This document shows positions 31,680 through 40,788 of a stretch of 64,000 nucleotides of DNA, in pieces. The DNA comes from G942493215 sp942493215 (GTDB lineage: Bacteria > Bacillota_I > Bacilli_A > RF39 > UBA660). The DNA lies in contig OW818670.1 in NCBI GenBank assembly GCA_942493215.1, positions 992,001 through 1,056,000 of the forward strand, given 5' to 3'. Every line of letters begins with the position of its first letter. Positions within the stretch are counted from its first letter, which is position 1. Under the pieces are notes generated by a model. That model made no database searches. It was not told the DNA's origin and worked only from the letters and a program-made list of their open reading frames with translations. Made by a program: the position numbers and the translations under genes.

Positions 31680-32663
31680 ATGAATTTCATTGAAGTATCA
31701 AACTTAAGTAAGACATTTAAGGTATTACAAAGAGACAGTGGCTTAAAAAATGCGTTTAAAGCATTATTTAGTAGGGACTACAAGTATATTAAAGCTGTTG
31801 ATAATGTTTCTTTTAATATCAAGAAAGGGGAGATTGTTGCCTATATTGGTCCTAATGGGGCCGGAAAAAGTACTACTATTAAGATGCTATGTGGTATTTT
31901 AAAACCAGATAGTGGACATTGTCTTGTTAATGGTATGGATCCTTTTACCGATCGAATCAAATATGTTGCTAATATTGGAGTTGTATTTGGTCAGAAATCA
32001 CAATTATGGTGGGATATACCAGTTGAAGAATCATTTAAGTTACTAAAAGAAATTTATAAAGTTTCCGACCAAGATTATGAAAAAACAAAAAAAGAATTAA
32101 CTGAACTATTAAATTTAGAGGATATTCTTAAAACACCCGTTCGACAGTTAAGTTTAGGGCAAAGAATGCGCGCGGAAATTGCGGCTTCCTTAATTCATCG
32201 TCCTAAAATATTATTTCTTGATGAACCAACCATTGGTTTAGATGCTGTATCAAAAGTAGCCGTCCGTGATTTTATTAAAAAAATTAATGAAAAAGACAAA
32301 GTAACTATTATTTTAACTAGTCATGATATGGCCGATGTCGAAGCTTTAACTAATCGAATAATTGTTATCGGTCATGGTAAGAAGTTATATGATGGTTCAT
32401 TAAAAGAAATAAAAAAATTATATACTAATCATAAGTATGTAGAAATATTCTTTTCTAAAATAGAAAATTTACCACCTAATAATCATTTTGAAATTATAGA
32501 GAAAAGTAAAGATCGAATATTATTAAAAGTAGATCTGAAAGAAATAAGTGTTTCTAAAATTATTGAACTTTTTTCTAAAACTTGTGATATAACGGATGTT
32601 AATGTCTTAGAAGAAAATATTGACCATATTATTATTAAATTATATGAGGAATTAAACTTATGA
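31680..32663 (+). CDS. ABC transporter ATP-binding subunit
   Basis: The 327-aa ATPase has Walker A GPNGAGKST, the Q-loop FGQKSQLWW, signature LSLGQRMR, Walker B ILFLDEPT and the switch histidine TSHD. It belongs to the ABC-2 exporter ATPases, with a C-terminal extension of about 90 residues. It overlaps the next permease gene by 4 bases (ATGA). With the two permeases it forms a full exporter; the substrate is unknown. AGAAGGGG is the ribosome site. Confidence 0.93.
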   Translation: MNFIEVSNLSKTFKVLQRDSGLKNAFKALFSRDYKYIKAVDNVSFNIKKGEIVAYIGPNGAGKSTTIKMLCGILKPDSGHCLVNGMDPFTDRIKYVANIGVVFGQKSQLWWDIPVEESFKLLKEIYKVSDQDYEKTKKELTELLNLEDILKTPVRQLSLGQRMRAEIAASLIHRPKILFLDEPTIGLDAVSKVAVRDFIKKINEKDKVTIILTSHDMADVEALTNRIIVIGHGKKLYDGSLKEIKKLYTNHKYVEIFFSKIENLPPNNHFEIIEKSKDRILLKVDLKEISVSKIIELFSKTCDITDVNVLEENIDHIIIKLYEELNL

Positions 32664-33463
32664 GAGGGTATATATCCTACTTTAAAACAGAACTAATGGC
32701 TAATCTGCAATATCGTGTAGCGGCAGTAGCCGGTTTATCAACCCAGTTCTTCTGGGGTGCTATTTTACTCGTGATTTATCAGGCTTTCTATAGTGGTAAA
32801 AATGTTAATGTTGCTATTAATTTTCAGGAATTAGTAACTTATGTCTGGTTAGGGCAAGCATTATTAGCTCTAATATATATCCGTGTAAGAGATGATGACG
32901 TTATTGAGAGTATTAGAAAAGGAACGGTTGCTTATGAATTATGTCGACCATATAACTTATATTATTGGTGGTATATTAAGAATTTAAGTAAGAAATATGC
33001 AGCAACGTTGTTACGTTTTTCGCCGATCATAATAGTTAGTTTATTACTACCAGCTCCCTATAATTTATCATTACCAGCAACACCCCTTAATCTTATTCTC
33101 TTTATAATTTGTTTAATTTTAGGATCATTTATTATAACTGCTATTGTTATGCTTATTAACACTTTAAGTTTTTTCACTTATAATGATCAAGGGGTAAGCA
33201 GTATAATATTTACGATTGTTGAATTCTTATCAGGAGAGGTTATTCCTGTCCCTTTATTACCAAAAGTGGTTCAATCTATAACTTATTATTTACCATTTCG
33301 TTTAATAGGTGATTTATCATTTAGAGTATATTCTAATAACATCCAGGTGAGTGAAGCATTATTTAATATTGGATTACAATTAATTTGGATTATTATTCTT
33401 ATAATTATAGGTAGTTTACTAATGAAAAAAGCTACTAGTAAACTATTTATTCAAGGAGGTTAA
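32660..33463 (+). CDS. ABC-2 type permease (PF06182-like), first subunit
   Basis: The 267-aa protein has about six membrane helices. RKGTVAYELCRPYNLYYWW and FLSGEVIPVPLLP resemble the ABC-2 permease family PF06182, which comes as adjacent pairs with one ATPase. It starts inside the ATPase stop and is followed after 1 base by the second permease. Confidence 0.85.
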   Translation: MRGYISYFKTELMANLQYRVAAVAGLSTQFFWGAILLVIYQAFYSGKNVNVAINFQELVTYVWLGQALLALIYIRVRDDDVIESIRKGTVAYELCRPYNLYYWWYIKNLSKKYAATLLRFSPIIIVSLLLPAPYNLSLPATPLNLILFIICLILGSFIITAIVMLINTLSFFTYNDQGVSSIIFTIVEFLSGEVIPVPLLPKVVQSITYYLPFRLIGDLSFRVYSNNIQVSEALFNIGLQLIWIIILIIIGSLLMKKATSKLFIQGG

Positions 33464-33464
33464 G

Positions 33465-34241
33465 ATGAAGTTATTTAAAAAATATTTATCATTACATCTC
33501 CAAAAACAAATCCAATATAAAGTGTCTTTCTTCTTATCTCTACTTGCCCAGTTTTTTATGGTCTATATTGATTATTTAGCTATTTATGCTTTATTTGATA
33601 AATTTGGTATTTTAAAAGAATATAATTTTTATGAAGTAATGATAACATTTAGTATTACTTATATAAGTTTTAATTTAGCAGAGGCATTTGGTCGGGGATT
33701 TGATGTTTTTGAAAAATTAATAAATAATGGAACATTCGATTTATTATTAATTAGACCACGTAATATTCATTTACAAATTCTTGGTAGTGAAATAGCGTAC
33801 CATAAAATAGCTAAAGTTATTAATGCCATAATTATGTTAGTAATAGCTATTATTAATCTAAAAATACCATTAACCATTATTAATATTACTATTTTATTAT
33901 TAATGATTATAAGTTCAATAACTATTTTTATGGGTATAGTGATTTTAGGAGCAACATTATGCTTTATTACGATTAAAGGTCTAGAAGTTATTAATATATT
34001 TACTTGTGGTACAAGACAAGTGGCTCAGTATCCTATTAATATCTATGGTAAATATTTTTTAACTTTCTTTACCTTTGTAATTCCTATAGCATGCGCTAAT
34101 TACTATCCTTTAAGTTATCTTTTAGGCAATAGTCATAATATTATTTATATCTTTTATCCCTTAATAGGAATCTTATTTATCATTCCATCTATTCTGGTTT
34201 TTAACTTAGGATTAAAAAAATATCAGAGTACAGGATCATAG
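33465..34241 (+). CDS. ABC-2 type permease (PF06182-like), second subunit
   Basis: The 258-aa protein is the partner of the preceding permease. It has about six helices and the corresponding loop NNGTFDLLLIRPRNIHLQI. GGAGG before the ATG lies within the end of the previous gene. Together the three genes make a heterodimeric exporter of unknown cargo. Confidence 0.85.
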   Translation: MKLFKKYLSLHLQKQIQYKVSFFLSLLAQFFMVYIDYLAIYALFDKFGILKEYNFYEVMITFSITYISFNLAEAFGRGFDVFEKLINNGTFDLLLIRPRNIHLQILGSEIAYHKIAKVINAIIMLVIAIINLKIPLTIINITILLLMIISSITIFMGIVILGATLCFITIKGLEVINIFTCGTRQVAQYPINIYGKYFLTFFTFVIPIACANYYPLSYLLGNSHNIIYIFYPLIGILFIIPSILVFNLGLKKYQSTGS

Positions 34242-34254
34242 ATTATTAATGAAA

Positions 34255-34294
34255 AAAACAGGGTTAGCTTTAGTTAATCTTGTTTTATTTTTTG
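34255..34294 (+). terminator. Terminator of the ABC operon
   Basis: AAAACAGGGTTA (34255-34266) pairs with TAATCTTGTTTT (34275-34286) over 12 bp with two G-T pairs, followed by ATTTTTT. Confidence 0.75.
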
Positions 34295-34347
34295 TTAACT
34301 TTTGGTAATGCTTATGATATAATTAAATTGATAAAGTAGGAGGAATT

Positions 34348-35916
34348 ATGAGAAAGGGATTTACGTTAATAGAGTTGTTAGCAGTAATCGTAATACTAGC
34401 AGTTATAGCTTTAATTGCAACCCCAATCATCTTAGGAATAATCAGTGATGCAAAAAAGAGTGCATTTAAGGATGCGGCATATGGTATAGCCGATGCGGCT
34501 AAAAATGAATATGTGAAAGAGATGTATAGTAGTCAAACATCAACAGATATAATATTTGTCTATACCAATAATGAAGAAAGCTCTAACGTTACAGGCAAGA
34601 GTTTAGTTTATAGTGGGTCTAAACCAAATAATGGAGCAGTATCATTAACTAAAACAGGTACTGTAGCTATAGCTATCTATGATGGAACATATTGTGCATA
34701 TAAGAGTTATAGTGATCGTGAAGTAACAGTGGAAAAGAAAACATGGACTGAATGTGAAGCAATATTAAATAGTTTGATAGCTATTAATTCAGATTATGAT
34801 ACAGCTAAAGGGGTAAATAAGCCAAAGCTGGCAACAGGAATGACACCAATAAAACGGGATGGTACAGTTTGGGTTGATACAACAGAAAGTGATAATGACT
34901 GGTATAACTATACAGCTATAGACAAAAAATGGGCTAATGCAAGAACTGAAGATGGTTCAATGTGGGTATGGATACCACGATATGCCTATCAAATAGCAAG
35001 TGGATATCATACCGGTACAGTAGGAACTATCAATGTTAAATTTTTGAAAAATAATACCAATACAGCTAGTGATGATAGTACAGTAGATACTGTACCAACA
35101 TATAGTGATGTTGATACGCAATCAAATTATATTGTTCATCCAGCCTTTAAGTTTGATGGAACGGAATTAACAGGCATATGGGTAGCTAAATTTGAGATGA
35201 GTGGAACAACCGCTTCATTAGATTCAAAGCCAGGTATTCAATCTTTAAGAAATATAACACTAGGTAACATGTTTACAGCAACAAGAAGTATGGAAACAAA
35301 TGATAAGTATGGATGGGTTTTAGCAAGTGGACTAAATGCTGATGGAACCTTTACTACCGATACTAATAATGTCGATACCCATGTAATGAAGAATAGTGAA
35401 TGGGGAGCAATGGCATATTTTTCACAATCGATGTATGGTAAAAACGCTGAAATAACAACAAATTCAACAGATTATTATACAGGTGGTGGAACTGGCAATG
35501 CATATGTTACTAACGTTGGTCAAAGTTCTACAGGTAATATATATGGTATTTACGATATGTCAGGAGGAGCAAATGAACGTGTAATGGGCAACTACAATAA
35601 CATAGTAGCAAGTTCAGACTTAACACCAAGTAGTATCAATGATAAATACATCGATAGATATCCAACTACTAGTTCGGGTTATACCGCTTCTATCTATGGT
35701 GATGCTGTATATGAAACTAGTAGTAATACTGGTGGAAACTACTCATGGTACGGAGATTATTCTAGTATACCAAACACTGATAATCCGTGGTTCGTACGTG
35801 GTGGCGGTCCGTACGATGGCTCCGGTTCTGGTTCATTCGACTTTGGTCGCACATTTGGAGCTGCTTTCACTGGTTTTTCTTGGCGCTCTGTGGTGTTCGT
35901 AGGTACAGGACTTTAG
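34348..35916 (+). CDS. Prepilin-type protein with C-type-lectin/FGE-like C-terminus
   Basis: The 522-aa protein starts with a prepilin signal, RKGFTLIELLAVIVILAV, cut between Gly and Phe, with Glu at mature position 5. A pilin stalk to about residue 135 follows. Residues ~170-522 look like the FGE-sulfatase/C-type lectin fold: SMWVWIPRYAYQI, GIWVAKFE, NSEWGAMAYFS, GIYDMSGGANERV, NPWFVRGG and a final SWRSVVFVGTGL. The first ~130 bases of the gene are almost identical to the gene at 60987. The last ~110 coding bases are GC-rich and A-poor, unlike the rest. Likely a secreted or surface adhesin; the diversification idea is inference. AGGAGG is the ribosome site. Confidence 0.85.
   Translation: MRKGFTLIELLAVIVILAVIALIATPIILGIISDAKKSAFKDAAYGIADAAKNEYVKEMYSSQTSTDIIFVYTNNEESSNVTGKSLVYSGSKPNNGAVSLTKTGTVAIAIYDGTYCAYKSYSDREVTVEKKTWTECEAILNSLIAINSDYDTAKGVNKPKLATGMTPIKRDGTVWVDTTESDNDWYNYTAIDKKWANARTEDGSMWVWIPRYAYQIASGYHTGTVGTINVKFLKNNTNTASDDSTVDTVPTYSDVDTQSNYIVHPAFKFDGTELTGIWVAKFEMSGTTASLDSKPGIQSLRNITLGNMFTATRSMETNDKYGWVLASGLNADGTFTTDTNNVDTHVMKNSEWGAMAYFSQSMYGKNAEITTNSTDYYTGGGTGNAYVTNVGQSSTGNIYGIYDMSGGANERVMGNYNNIVASSDLTPSSINDKYIDRYPTTSSGYTASIYGDAVYETSSNTGGNYSWYGDYSSIPNTDNPWFVRGGGPYDGSGSGSFDFGRTFGAAFTGFSWRSVVFVGTGL
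35791..35900 (+). other. A-poor, GC-rich 3' tract, candidate variable region
   Basis: By manual count 9 of 110 bases are A and 59 are G or C, against an AT-rich, A-rich background. The tract encodes the lectin-like pocket end from FVRGG to SVVFV. The corresponding part of the gene at 60987 aligns codon by codon without gaps but differs strongly. This composition is what A-directed mutagenesis of a template would leave. Confidence 0.45.
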
Positions 35917-35964
35917 TCGTATGTAAATTCCTCTTTTCTTATCTAAATAAGAATTTATAAAACA

Positions 35965-35995
35965 AAAAAGTGTTGATTTTTTATCAACACTTTTT
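35965..35995. terminator. Bidirectional terminator
   Basis: AAAAAGTGTTGAT (35965-35977) pairs with ATCAACACTTTTT (35983-35995), a 13-bp stem between converging genes. Confidence 0.9.
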
Positions 35996-37685
35996 AAATA
36001 ACTTTACTTACTTCTTTTTTCTTAATATCCATTATAACGGGTAGAATAATTGGTTTTCGTCCAGTTTTTTGAAAAACATAAGTACCTAAATGGGTAATAA
36101 CTTCGGCTTTTAATTCAGCATAGTTATGATGCTCATTTAATTTAGGAACAATAGCATTAGTAGCAATAGTTTCTAATTCTTTTAATAGTTCTTCATTTTC
36201 GTTAACAAGGACAAAACCTCTGGTTGTAATATTAGGTCTTGTTAATAATTTATTAGTTGTTACATCAACATTAGCAATAACCACAATTATTCCATCAGTA
36301 GCCATTACTTGACGATCACGCATAACCGCATTACTAACATCACCAATGCGATTACCATCAACATAAACGTCATTAGCAGTTATACTTCCATCTTTTTTTA
36401 CTACTCCATTATTAAGGGATAAAACATCACCATTATTTAATACAAAAGTATTTTCTCTTGGCATACCACATGCCACAGCAATATCAGCATGAGCTTTTAA
36501 CATCCGATATTCACCATGATAGGGCATAAAATACTTTGGATTCATTAATCGTAACATTAACTCTAGATCGCCTTCACTACCATGACCAGATGTGTGGATA
36601 TCGCTTAAAGTAGTATTGGTATAAACAGCAACGCCTTTTAAATATAATTTATTGATAATTCTTGATATGCTTATCGCATTACCAGGAATAGCCGATGATG
36701 AGAAAATAATGATATCATTAGATTGTAAGCGTATTTGCCTATGACTTCCATTAGCAATTCTACTTAGGGCAGCAAGGGGTTCACCCTGACTACCTGTACA
36801 TAATAAACATACTTTATCAGGTGGTAAAGTGTTAGCTTCTTCTGGTGTTACAAATATCTCTTTATTGGTAATATAACCACCAGCAATCGATATTTCAATA
36901 TTGTTTTCCATACTTCTACCAAACACAGCAATCTTACGATCATTACGTTTACATGTATCAATAATATGTTTTAAACGATAAATATTAGAAGCAAAAGTTG
37001 CAATAATAATTCGTCCTTTTTGACGAGTAAATATTTCGGATAGGGCATCATCAACGATTGATTCACTAGTACTAAATCCACTATTTAAAGCATTAGTACT
37101 ATCACTTAATAATAATGATACACCTTGATGCCCAATTTCGGCCATCTTATAAAAATTAGCAACTGGTCCAATCGGTGTTAAATCAAATTTAAAATCTCCT
37201 GTTGCAACAATAACCCCATTAGGTGTTGTAACACTTATTCCATGAGAATCAGGAATAGAGTGGGTTGTCCGAAAGAATTCAACTTCAATATTCTTAAATT
37301 TTACTTTTGTTTTTTCAGTATAAGCAATAATATTTTTATATTGAATATTTTTTTCTTCTAACTTTTTTCTAATTAATCCGATTGCCTGATTAGGGGCATA
37401 TATAAAGGGAATATTTACCGTTTGTAATAAAAATGGTATACCACCAATATGATCTTCATGACCATGGGTTATAAATAAAGCTTTTATTCTACTTTCATTT
37501 TCTTTAAGAAAAGTAAAATCGGGTATAATGTAATCGATTCCAAGTAATCGCCCTTCAGGAAATGTTACGCCAGCATCAATAACAATAATTTCGTGACCAT
37601 GCATAACGCAATACATATTTTTTCCTACTTCGCCAAGTCCACCAAGGGCAAGTATCTTTGTATCTTCGTTGTTAAATAAATTCAT
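35994..37685 (-). CDS. rnj: Ribonuclease J
   Basis: RNase J is a metallo-beta-lactamase-fold 5'-3' exonuclease and endonuclease in mRNA decay and rRNA processing. The 563-aa protein has the metal site HGHEDH at residues 74-79, ATGDFKFD, the beta-CASP motifs (LLLSDSTNA, TFASNIYR, HTSGHGSEGD) and a C-terminal domain of normal length. AGGAG lies before the ATG at 37685. Firmicutes often carry two paralogs; J1 and J2 cannot be distinguished here. Confidence 0.95.
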   Translation of the reverse strand: MNLFNNEDTKILALGGLGEVGKNMYCVMHGHEIIVIDAGVTFPEGRLLGIDYIIPDFTFLKENESRIKALFITHGHEDHIGGIPFLLQTVNIPFIYAPNQAIGLIRKKLEEKNIQYKNIIAYTEKTKVKFKNIEVEFFRTTHSIPDSHGISVTTPNGVIVATGDFKFDLTPIGPVANFYKMAEIGHQGVSLLLSDSTNALNSGFSTSESIVDDALSEIFTRQKGRIIIATFASNIYRLKHIIDTCKRNDRKIAVFGRSMENNIEISIAGGYITNKEIFVTPEEANTLPPDKVCLLCTGSQGEPLAALSRIANGSHRQIRLQSNDIIIFSSSAIPGNAISISRIINKLYLKGVAVYTNTTLSDIHTSGHGSEGDLELMLRLMNPKYFMPYHGEYRMLKAHADIAVACGMPRENTFVLNNGDVLSLNNGVVKKDGSITANDVYVDGNRIGDVSNAVMRDRQVMATDGIIVVIANVDVTTNKLLTRPNITTRGFVLVNENEELLKELETIATNAIVPKLNEHHNYAELKAEVITHLGTYVFQKTGRKPIILPVIMDIKKKEVSKVI

Positions 37686-37773
37686 AAAAACTCCTTTCTT
37701 TTAAATTTTTAGTAAATTTAACTATACCATTATAACTGTTTTTTTTATATTTGTCTAGTTTAATATTTTAGTA

Positions 37774-37803
37774 TATAAAAAAGCTGTTATTAAGCAGCTT
37801 TTT
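37774..37803 (-). terminator. Terminator of the phosphoesterase gene
   Basis: On the minus strand AAAAAGCTG pairs with CAGCTTTTT, with one arm inside the last codons of the gene, followed by a T-rich tail. Confidence 0.7.
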
Positions 37804-38923
37804 CTAATCTTTTTATAAATACTTTTTCTTCAGGATTTAAACTATTATATTCTTCTATAGCTTCTTCTTTTTGATGTTCTAATGCTTTTTCACTAGGTCT
37901 ATAATTACTAGCTTGTATCTTTTCCAACATATTCCTATATATTCTTAATAAATTTTCCACGGTTGATAAAGAAACTTGTTCAATAGTTATTATATCAAAA
38001 CTAGGATGATATAGTCCTCTAGCAGTACTTAAGATGCCAGTACTTGGAGGTAATTTTGTTATACCAGTTGATGTTACAACAGTTGTATTTATTTCATCTT
38101 CACCAGTACCATAATAAGTACCATAACATTGACCATCAAACCATCTTTTTTGAGGAGCTGCTATACCACGATGATTCTCTTTAAAATCAGGCTTTATAGC
38201 ACTACCAACCATAGTAGCAATGCCTTCACCACACCAGTCTTTTAATAAACCGCCATGTTTATGACCACAATCAAATAAACTAAATGGCATATCGCCAATA
38301 ATATTTTTACTAAATAAGTGATTAGATTTATCAAATAAACCATTATTAGAGTGGAATAAACAAAGGTTTTCGGTATTGGTAAAGTTATTTGTTGCTATAA
38401 ACCTTTTTAAATGGTTTATAAATGTTAATGGCTTTTCACCTTTTCCTTCATACCATTCGAATTCTTCTTCCAATCCCGAAATAGATAATCCGTCTTTAGG
38501 AATGTCTATTTTTTGATTTCTTAATAATGTGAAATTAGGTATTCCACCATCAAAGTAGTAATTAAACTTGGCATTTGACTCTTTATCACTTTTAATCCAT
38601 TGACCATTAGTACCACGGGTCATATTATCGTGATTTCCTTTTATAGCATAAACATTAGTTATAGGTGTAACTTTTTTTAAGAAATCGATGTAACTTTCCA
38701 TCGTTTCCTTATCAAATACAATCCTTGCATCATCTAATGAATCACCCGATATAAAAAGATAATCGGGCATGTACCTATACACTAAATCTAAAATAGCGTC
38801 AAATACCGATTTTTGTTTCGCATATGCATAAAGTTGAATATCAGATATTGATAAACAACGAACAGTACGCGTAACTTTATTACTTAGAACACGAACATTA
38901 TTTCCTAAAATAGGTATAATCAT
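37790..38923 (-). CDS. Calcineurin-like metallophosphoesterase
   Basis: The 377-aa soluble protein has the order of metallophosphoesterase motifs: SISDIQLY, FISGDSLDD, IKGNHDN, LCLFHSN and FDCGHKHGG. The first motif normally has Asp-x-His; here the second position is Gln, so one metal ligand may be changed. A C-terminal helical tail ends with FIKRLEKAA. GAGGAGAAG precedes the ATG on the minus strand. The substrate is unknown. Confidence 0.85.
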   Translation of the reverse strand: MIIPILGNNVRVLSNKVTRTVRCLSISDIQLYAYAKQKSVFDAILDLVYRYMPDYLFISGDSLDDARIVFDKETMESYIDFLKKVTPITNVYAIKGNHDNMTRGTNGQWIKSDKESNAKFNYYFDGGIPNFTLLRNQKIDIPKDGLSISGLEEEFEWYEGKGEKPLTFINHLKRFIATNNFTNTENLCLFHSNNGLFDKSNHLFSKNIIGDMPFSLFDCGHKHGGLLKDWCGEGIATMVGSAIKPDFKENHRGIAAPQKRWFDGQCYGTYYGTGEDEINTTVVTSTGITKLPPSTGILSTARGLYHPSFDIITIEQVSLSTVENLLRIYRNMLEKIQASNYRPSEKALEHQKEEAIEEYNSLNPEEKVFIKRLEKAA

Positions 38924-39057
38924 ATACTTCTTCTCCTCTTAAAACAATGGGCGCTATTCTATCATAAAACAGCAAATTAGTCAAATTTCCATCAAAAACA
39001 CTAGTATTTTTACTAATAATAGTGTAGAATGAAATGTGTATATTAGGGGGAGATATC

Positions 39058-40044
39058 GTGGGATTACTGAATAGATTTAAGAGTATTTTTAGTAATAAAA
39101 ATGATAATGATAATAAAGAACTAATATCATATGAAAAAGGTTTAGAAAAAACGCGTAATGAGTTTGTTTCTAAATTAGGGATTTTATCTAGTAAATATAA
39201 AAAAGTAGATAATGCCTATTTTGAAGAATTAGAAGAAATACTTATTATGGCCGATATTGGTGTTAATACGGTAATGAAATTTATTAACAAATTAAAAGAT
39301 AGAGTAAAAAGTGAAAATATTACTAGTCCAGATGATTTAAAAGAAGTAATTGTTGATGAAATGTTTATTATTTATGTTAATAATAATGTTATTGTTAATA
39401 AGATTAATTTTAATGAGAATGGTCCAACCGTAATCTTATTTATTGGGGTTAATGGTGTTGGTAAAACAACGACCCTTGGTAAATTAGGATATGATTTAAG
39501 TGCGAAGGGTAAGAAAGTTTTATTAATTGCAGGTGATACATTTCGAGCTGGGGCTGTTCAACAAATAGAAGAATGGGGAAAGATGATTGGTTGTCCTGTT
39601 ATTAGTAAAGAAACAACGGATCCGGCTAGTGTTATATATGATGGCATTAGTCAAGCTAAAAATGAAAATTATGATGTTGTTTTAATTGATACAGCTGGAC
39701 GTTTGCAAAATAAAGATAATTTAATGGCCGAATTAGAAAAAATAAATCGAGTAATTGGTAATTTAATACCTAATGCACCTCATGAGACATTACTTGTCAT
39801 CGATGCAACAACTGGTCAGAACGGTATTAGTCAAGCTAAAAGCTTTAAGAATATTACTAATATTACGGGTATTGTTTTAACTAAATTAGATGGCACAGCC
39901 AAAGGTGGTATTGTATTAGCCATCAAAGAAGAAACTGGTATTCCTGTCAAATATATTGGTCTAGGTGAAAAAAAAGAAGACTTAAAAGTATTTGACATTG
40001 AGAAATACATATATGGATTATTTAAGGATATGGTAGGTGAGTAG
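39058..40044 (+). CDS. ftsY: Signal recognition particle receptor FtsY
   Basis: FtsY is the GTPase receptor that docks SRP-bound ribosomes at the membrane. The 328-aa protein has a short N-domain and the G-domain motifs FIGVNGVGKTTTLGKL (about residue 130), GDTFRAGAVQQ, LIDTAGR, LTKLDGTAKGG and the closing YIGLGEK. GTG 39058 is preferred because GGGGGAG lies 7 bases ahead; the upstream ATG at 39034 has no ribosome site. ylxM follows two genes later, but ffh is not in the neighbourhood. Confidence 0.95.
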   Translation: MGLLNRFKSIFSNKNDNDNKELISYEKGLEKTRNEFVSKLGILSSKYKKVDNAYFEELEEILIMADIGVNTVMKFINKLKDRVKSENITSPDDLKEVIVDEMFIIYVNNNVIVNKINFNENGPTVILFIGVNGVGKTTTLGKLGYDLSAKGKKVLLIAGDTFRAGAVQQIEEWGKMIGCPVISKETTDPASVIYDGISQAKNENYDVVLIDTAGRLQNKDNLMAELEKINRVIGNLIPNAPHETLLVIDATTGQNGISQAKSFKNITNITGIVLTKLDGTAKGGIVLAIKEETGIPVKYIGLGEKKEDLKVFDIEKYIYGLFKDMVGE

Positions 40045-40046
40045 AT

Positions 40047-40484
40047 ATGGAAGAAAAGAAAAAAGTAACTAAAAAAGTTAATACTAACAAAAAAGCATCA
40101 GTATCTAAAAAGGTGGTAGCTCCTAAAAAAGAAACAGTTATTAATACTGAAAAAAAGGTCGTAGCACCTAAAAAGGAAATAACTGTGACTAAAGAAAAGA
40201 AAGAAGAAGTTATTATTCCAGAACCAAATGTAATAAAAAATGGTAAGATTAATAGTGTTAGTCTATTAGTACAAGCTGTTTTAACAACTTATACTGTTTT
40301 ACTATTAGTTGGTGGATTATTTGATGAATTATTCTTAGATATTTTTGATGCTATTGCTAGTATTCTTATGTTTGTTATAGCATATAACAACGATAAGATT
40401 TTTAAGCATAAGCATTTAACAGCCGTTTACGTTATAGCTGGTATTCTTTTTGCTGGAATGTTTCTTTTTCACATTTTTAATTAA
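40047..40484 (+). CDS. Lys-rich membrane protein of the ftsY operon
   Basis: The 145-aa protein has a highly basic, repetitive N-terminal region (VVAPKKE repeated) of about 70 residues and three hydrophobic helices in the C-terminal half. The basic part could bind RNA or acidic lipids. It lies 2 bases after ftsY and 2 bases before ylxM, so its expression is tied to SRP components. The family is unknown to me. Confidence 0.6.
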   Translation: MEEKKKVTKKVNTNKKASVSKKVVAPKKETVINTEKKVVAPKKEITVTKEKKEEVIIPEPNVIKNGKINSVSLLVQAVLTTYTVLLLVGGLFDELFLDIFDAIASILMFVIAYNNDKIFKHKHLTAVYVIAGILFAGMFLFHIFN

Positions 40485-40486
40485 TT

Positions 40487-40780
40487 ATGGAAAAAGATGT
40501 ATTATTAGTAATCTTATATGATTACTATAAAGAATTATTAACTGGTAAGCAAAGAGAATATTTTGAAGGGTATTATTTTCAAAATTATACTTTATCAGAA
40601 ATGAGTGAACAATATAATATTAGTCGTAATGCTGTTCATAAACAATTGAAAATAGTTAATGATAAACTATTGTTTTTTGAGGATAAACTAAATTTATATC
40701 ATAAGTCTATAGCAATTAAAGAAATATTAACGAATATTAAAGATAAAAAAATAATTGATAAAATAGAAGAATTAATATGA
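40487..40780 (+). CDS. ylxM: YlxM-family SRP-associated HTH protein
   Basis: The 97-aa protein fits YlxM: YDYYKELLTGKQREYFEGYY followed by a sigma-like helix-turn-helix, NYTLSEMSEQYNISRNAVHKQ. In other Firmicutes ylxM sits with ftsY and ffh and modulates SRP. Here it keeps the ftsY link. It ends in an ATGA overlap region with the HerA-like gene. Confidence 0.9.
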   Translation: MEKDVLLVILYDYYKELLTGKQREYFEGYYFQNYTLSEMSEQYNISRNAVHKQLKIVNDKLLFFEDKLNLYHKSIAIKEILTNIKDKKIIDKIEELI

Positions 40781-40788
40781 GGTGGAAT

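Noticed and set aside
40047..40250. Histone-like DNA-binding protein from the Lys-rich repeats
   Set aside because: The basic part is followed by three membrane helices, so a membrane protein with a basic tail is more likely.
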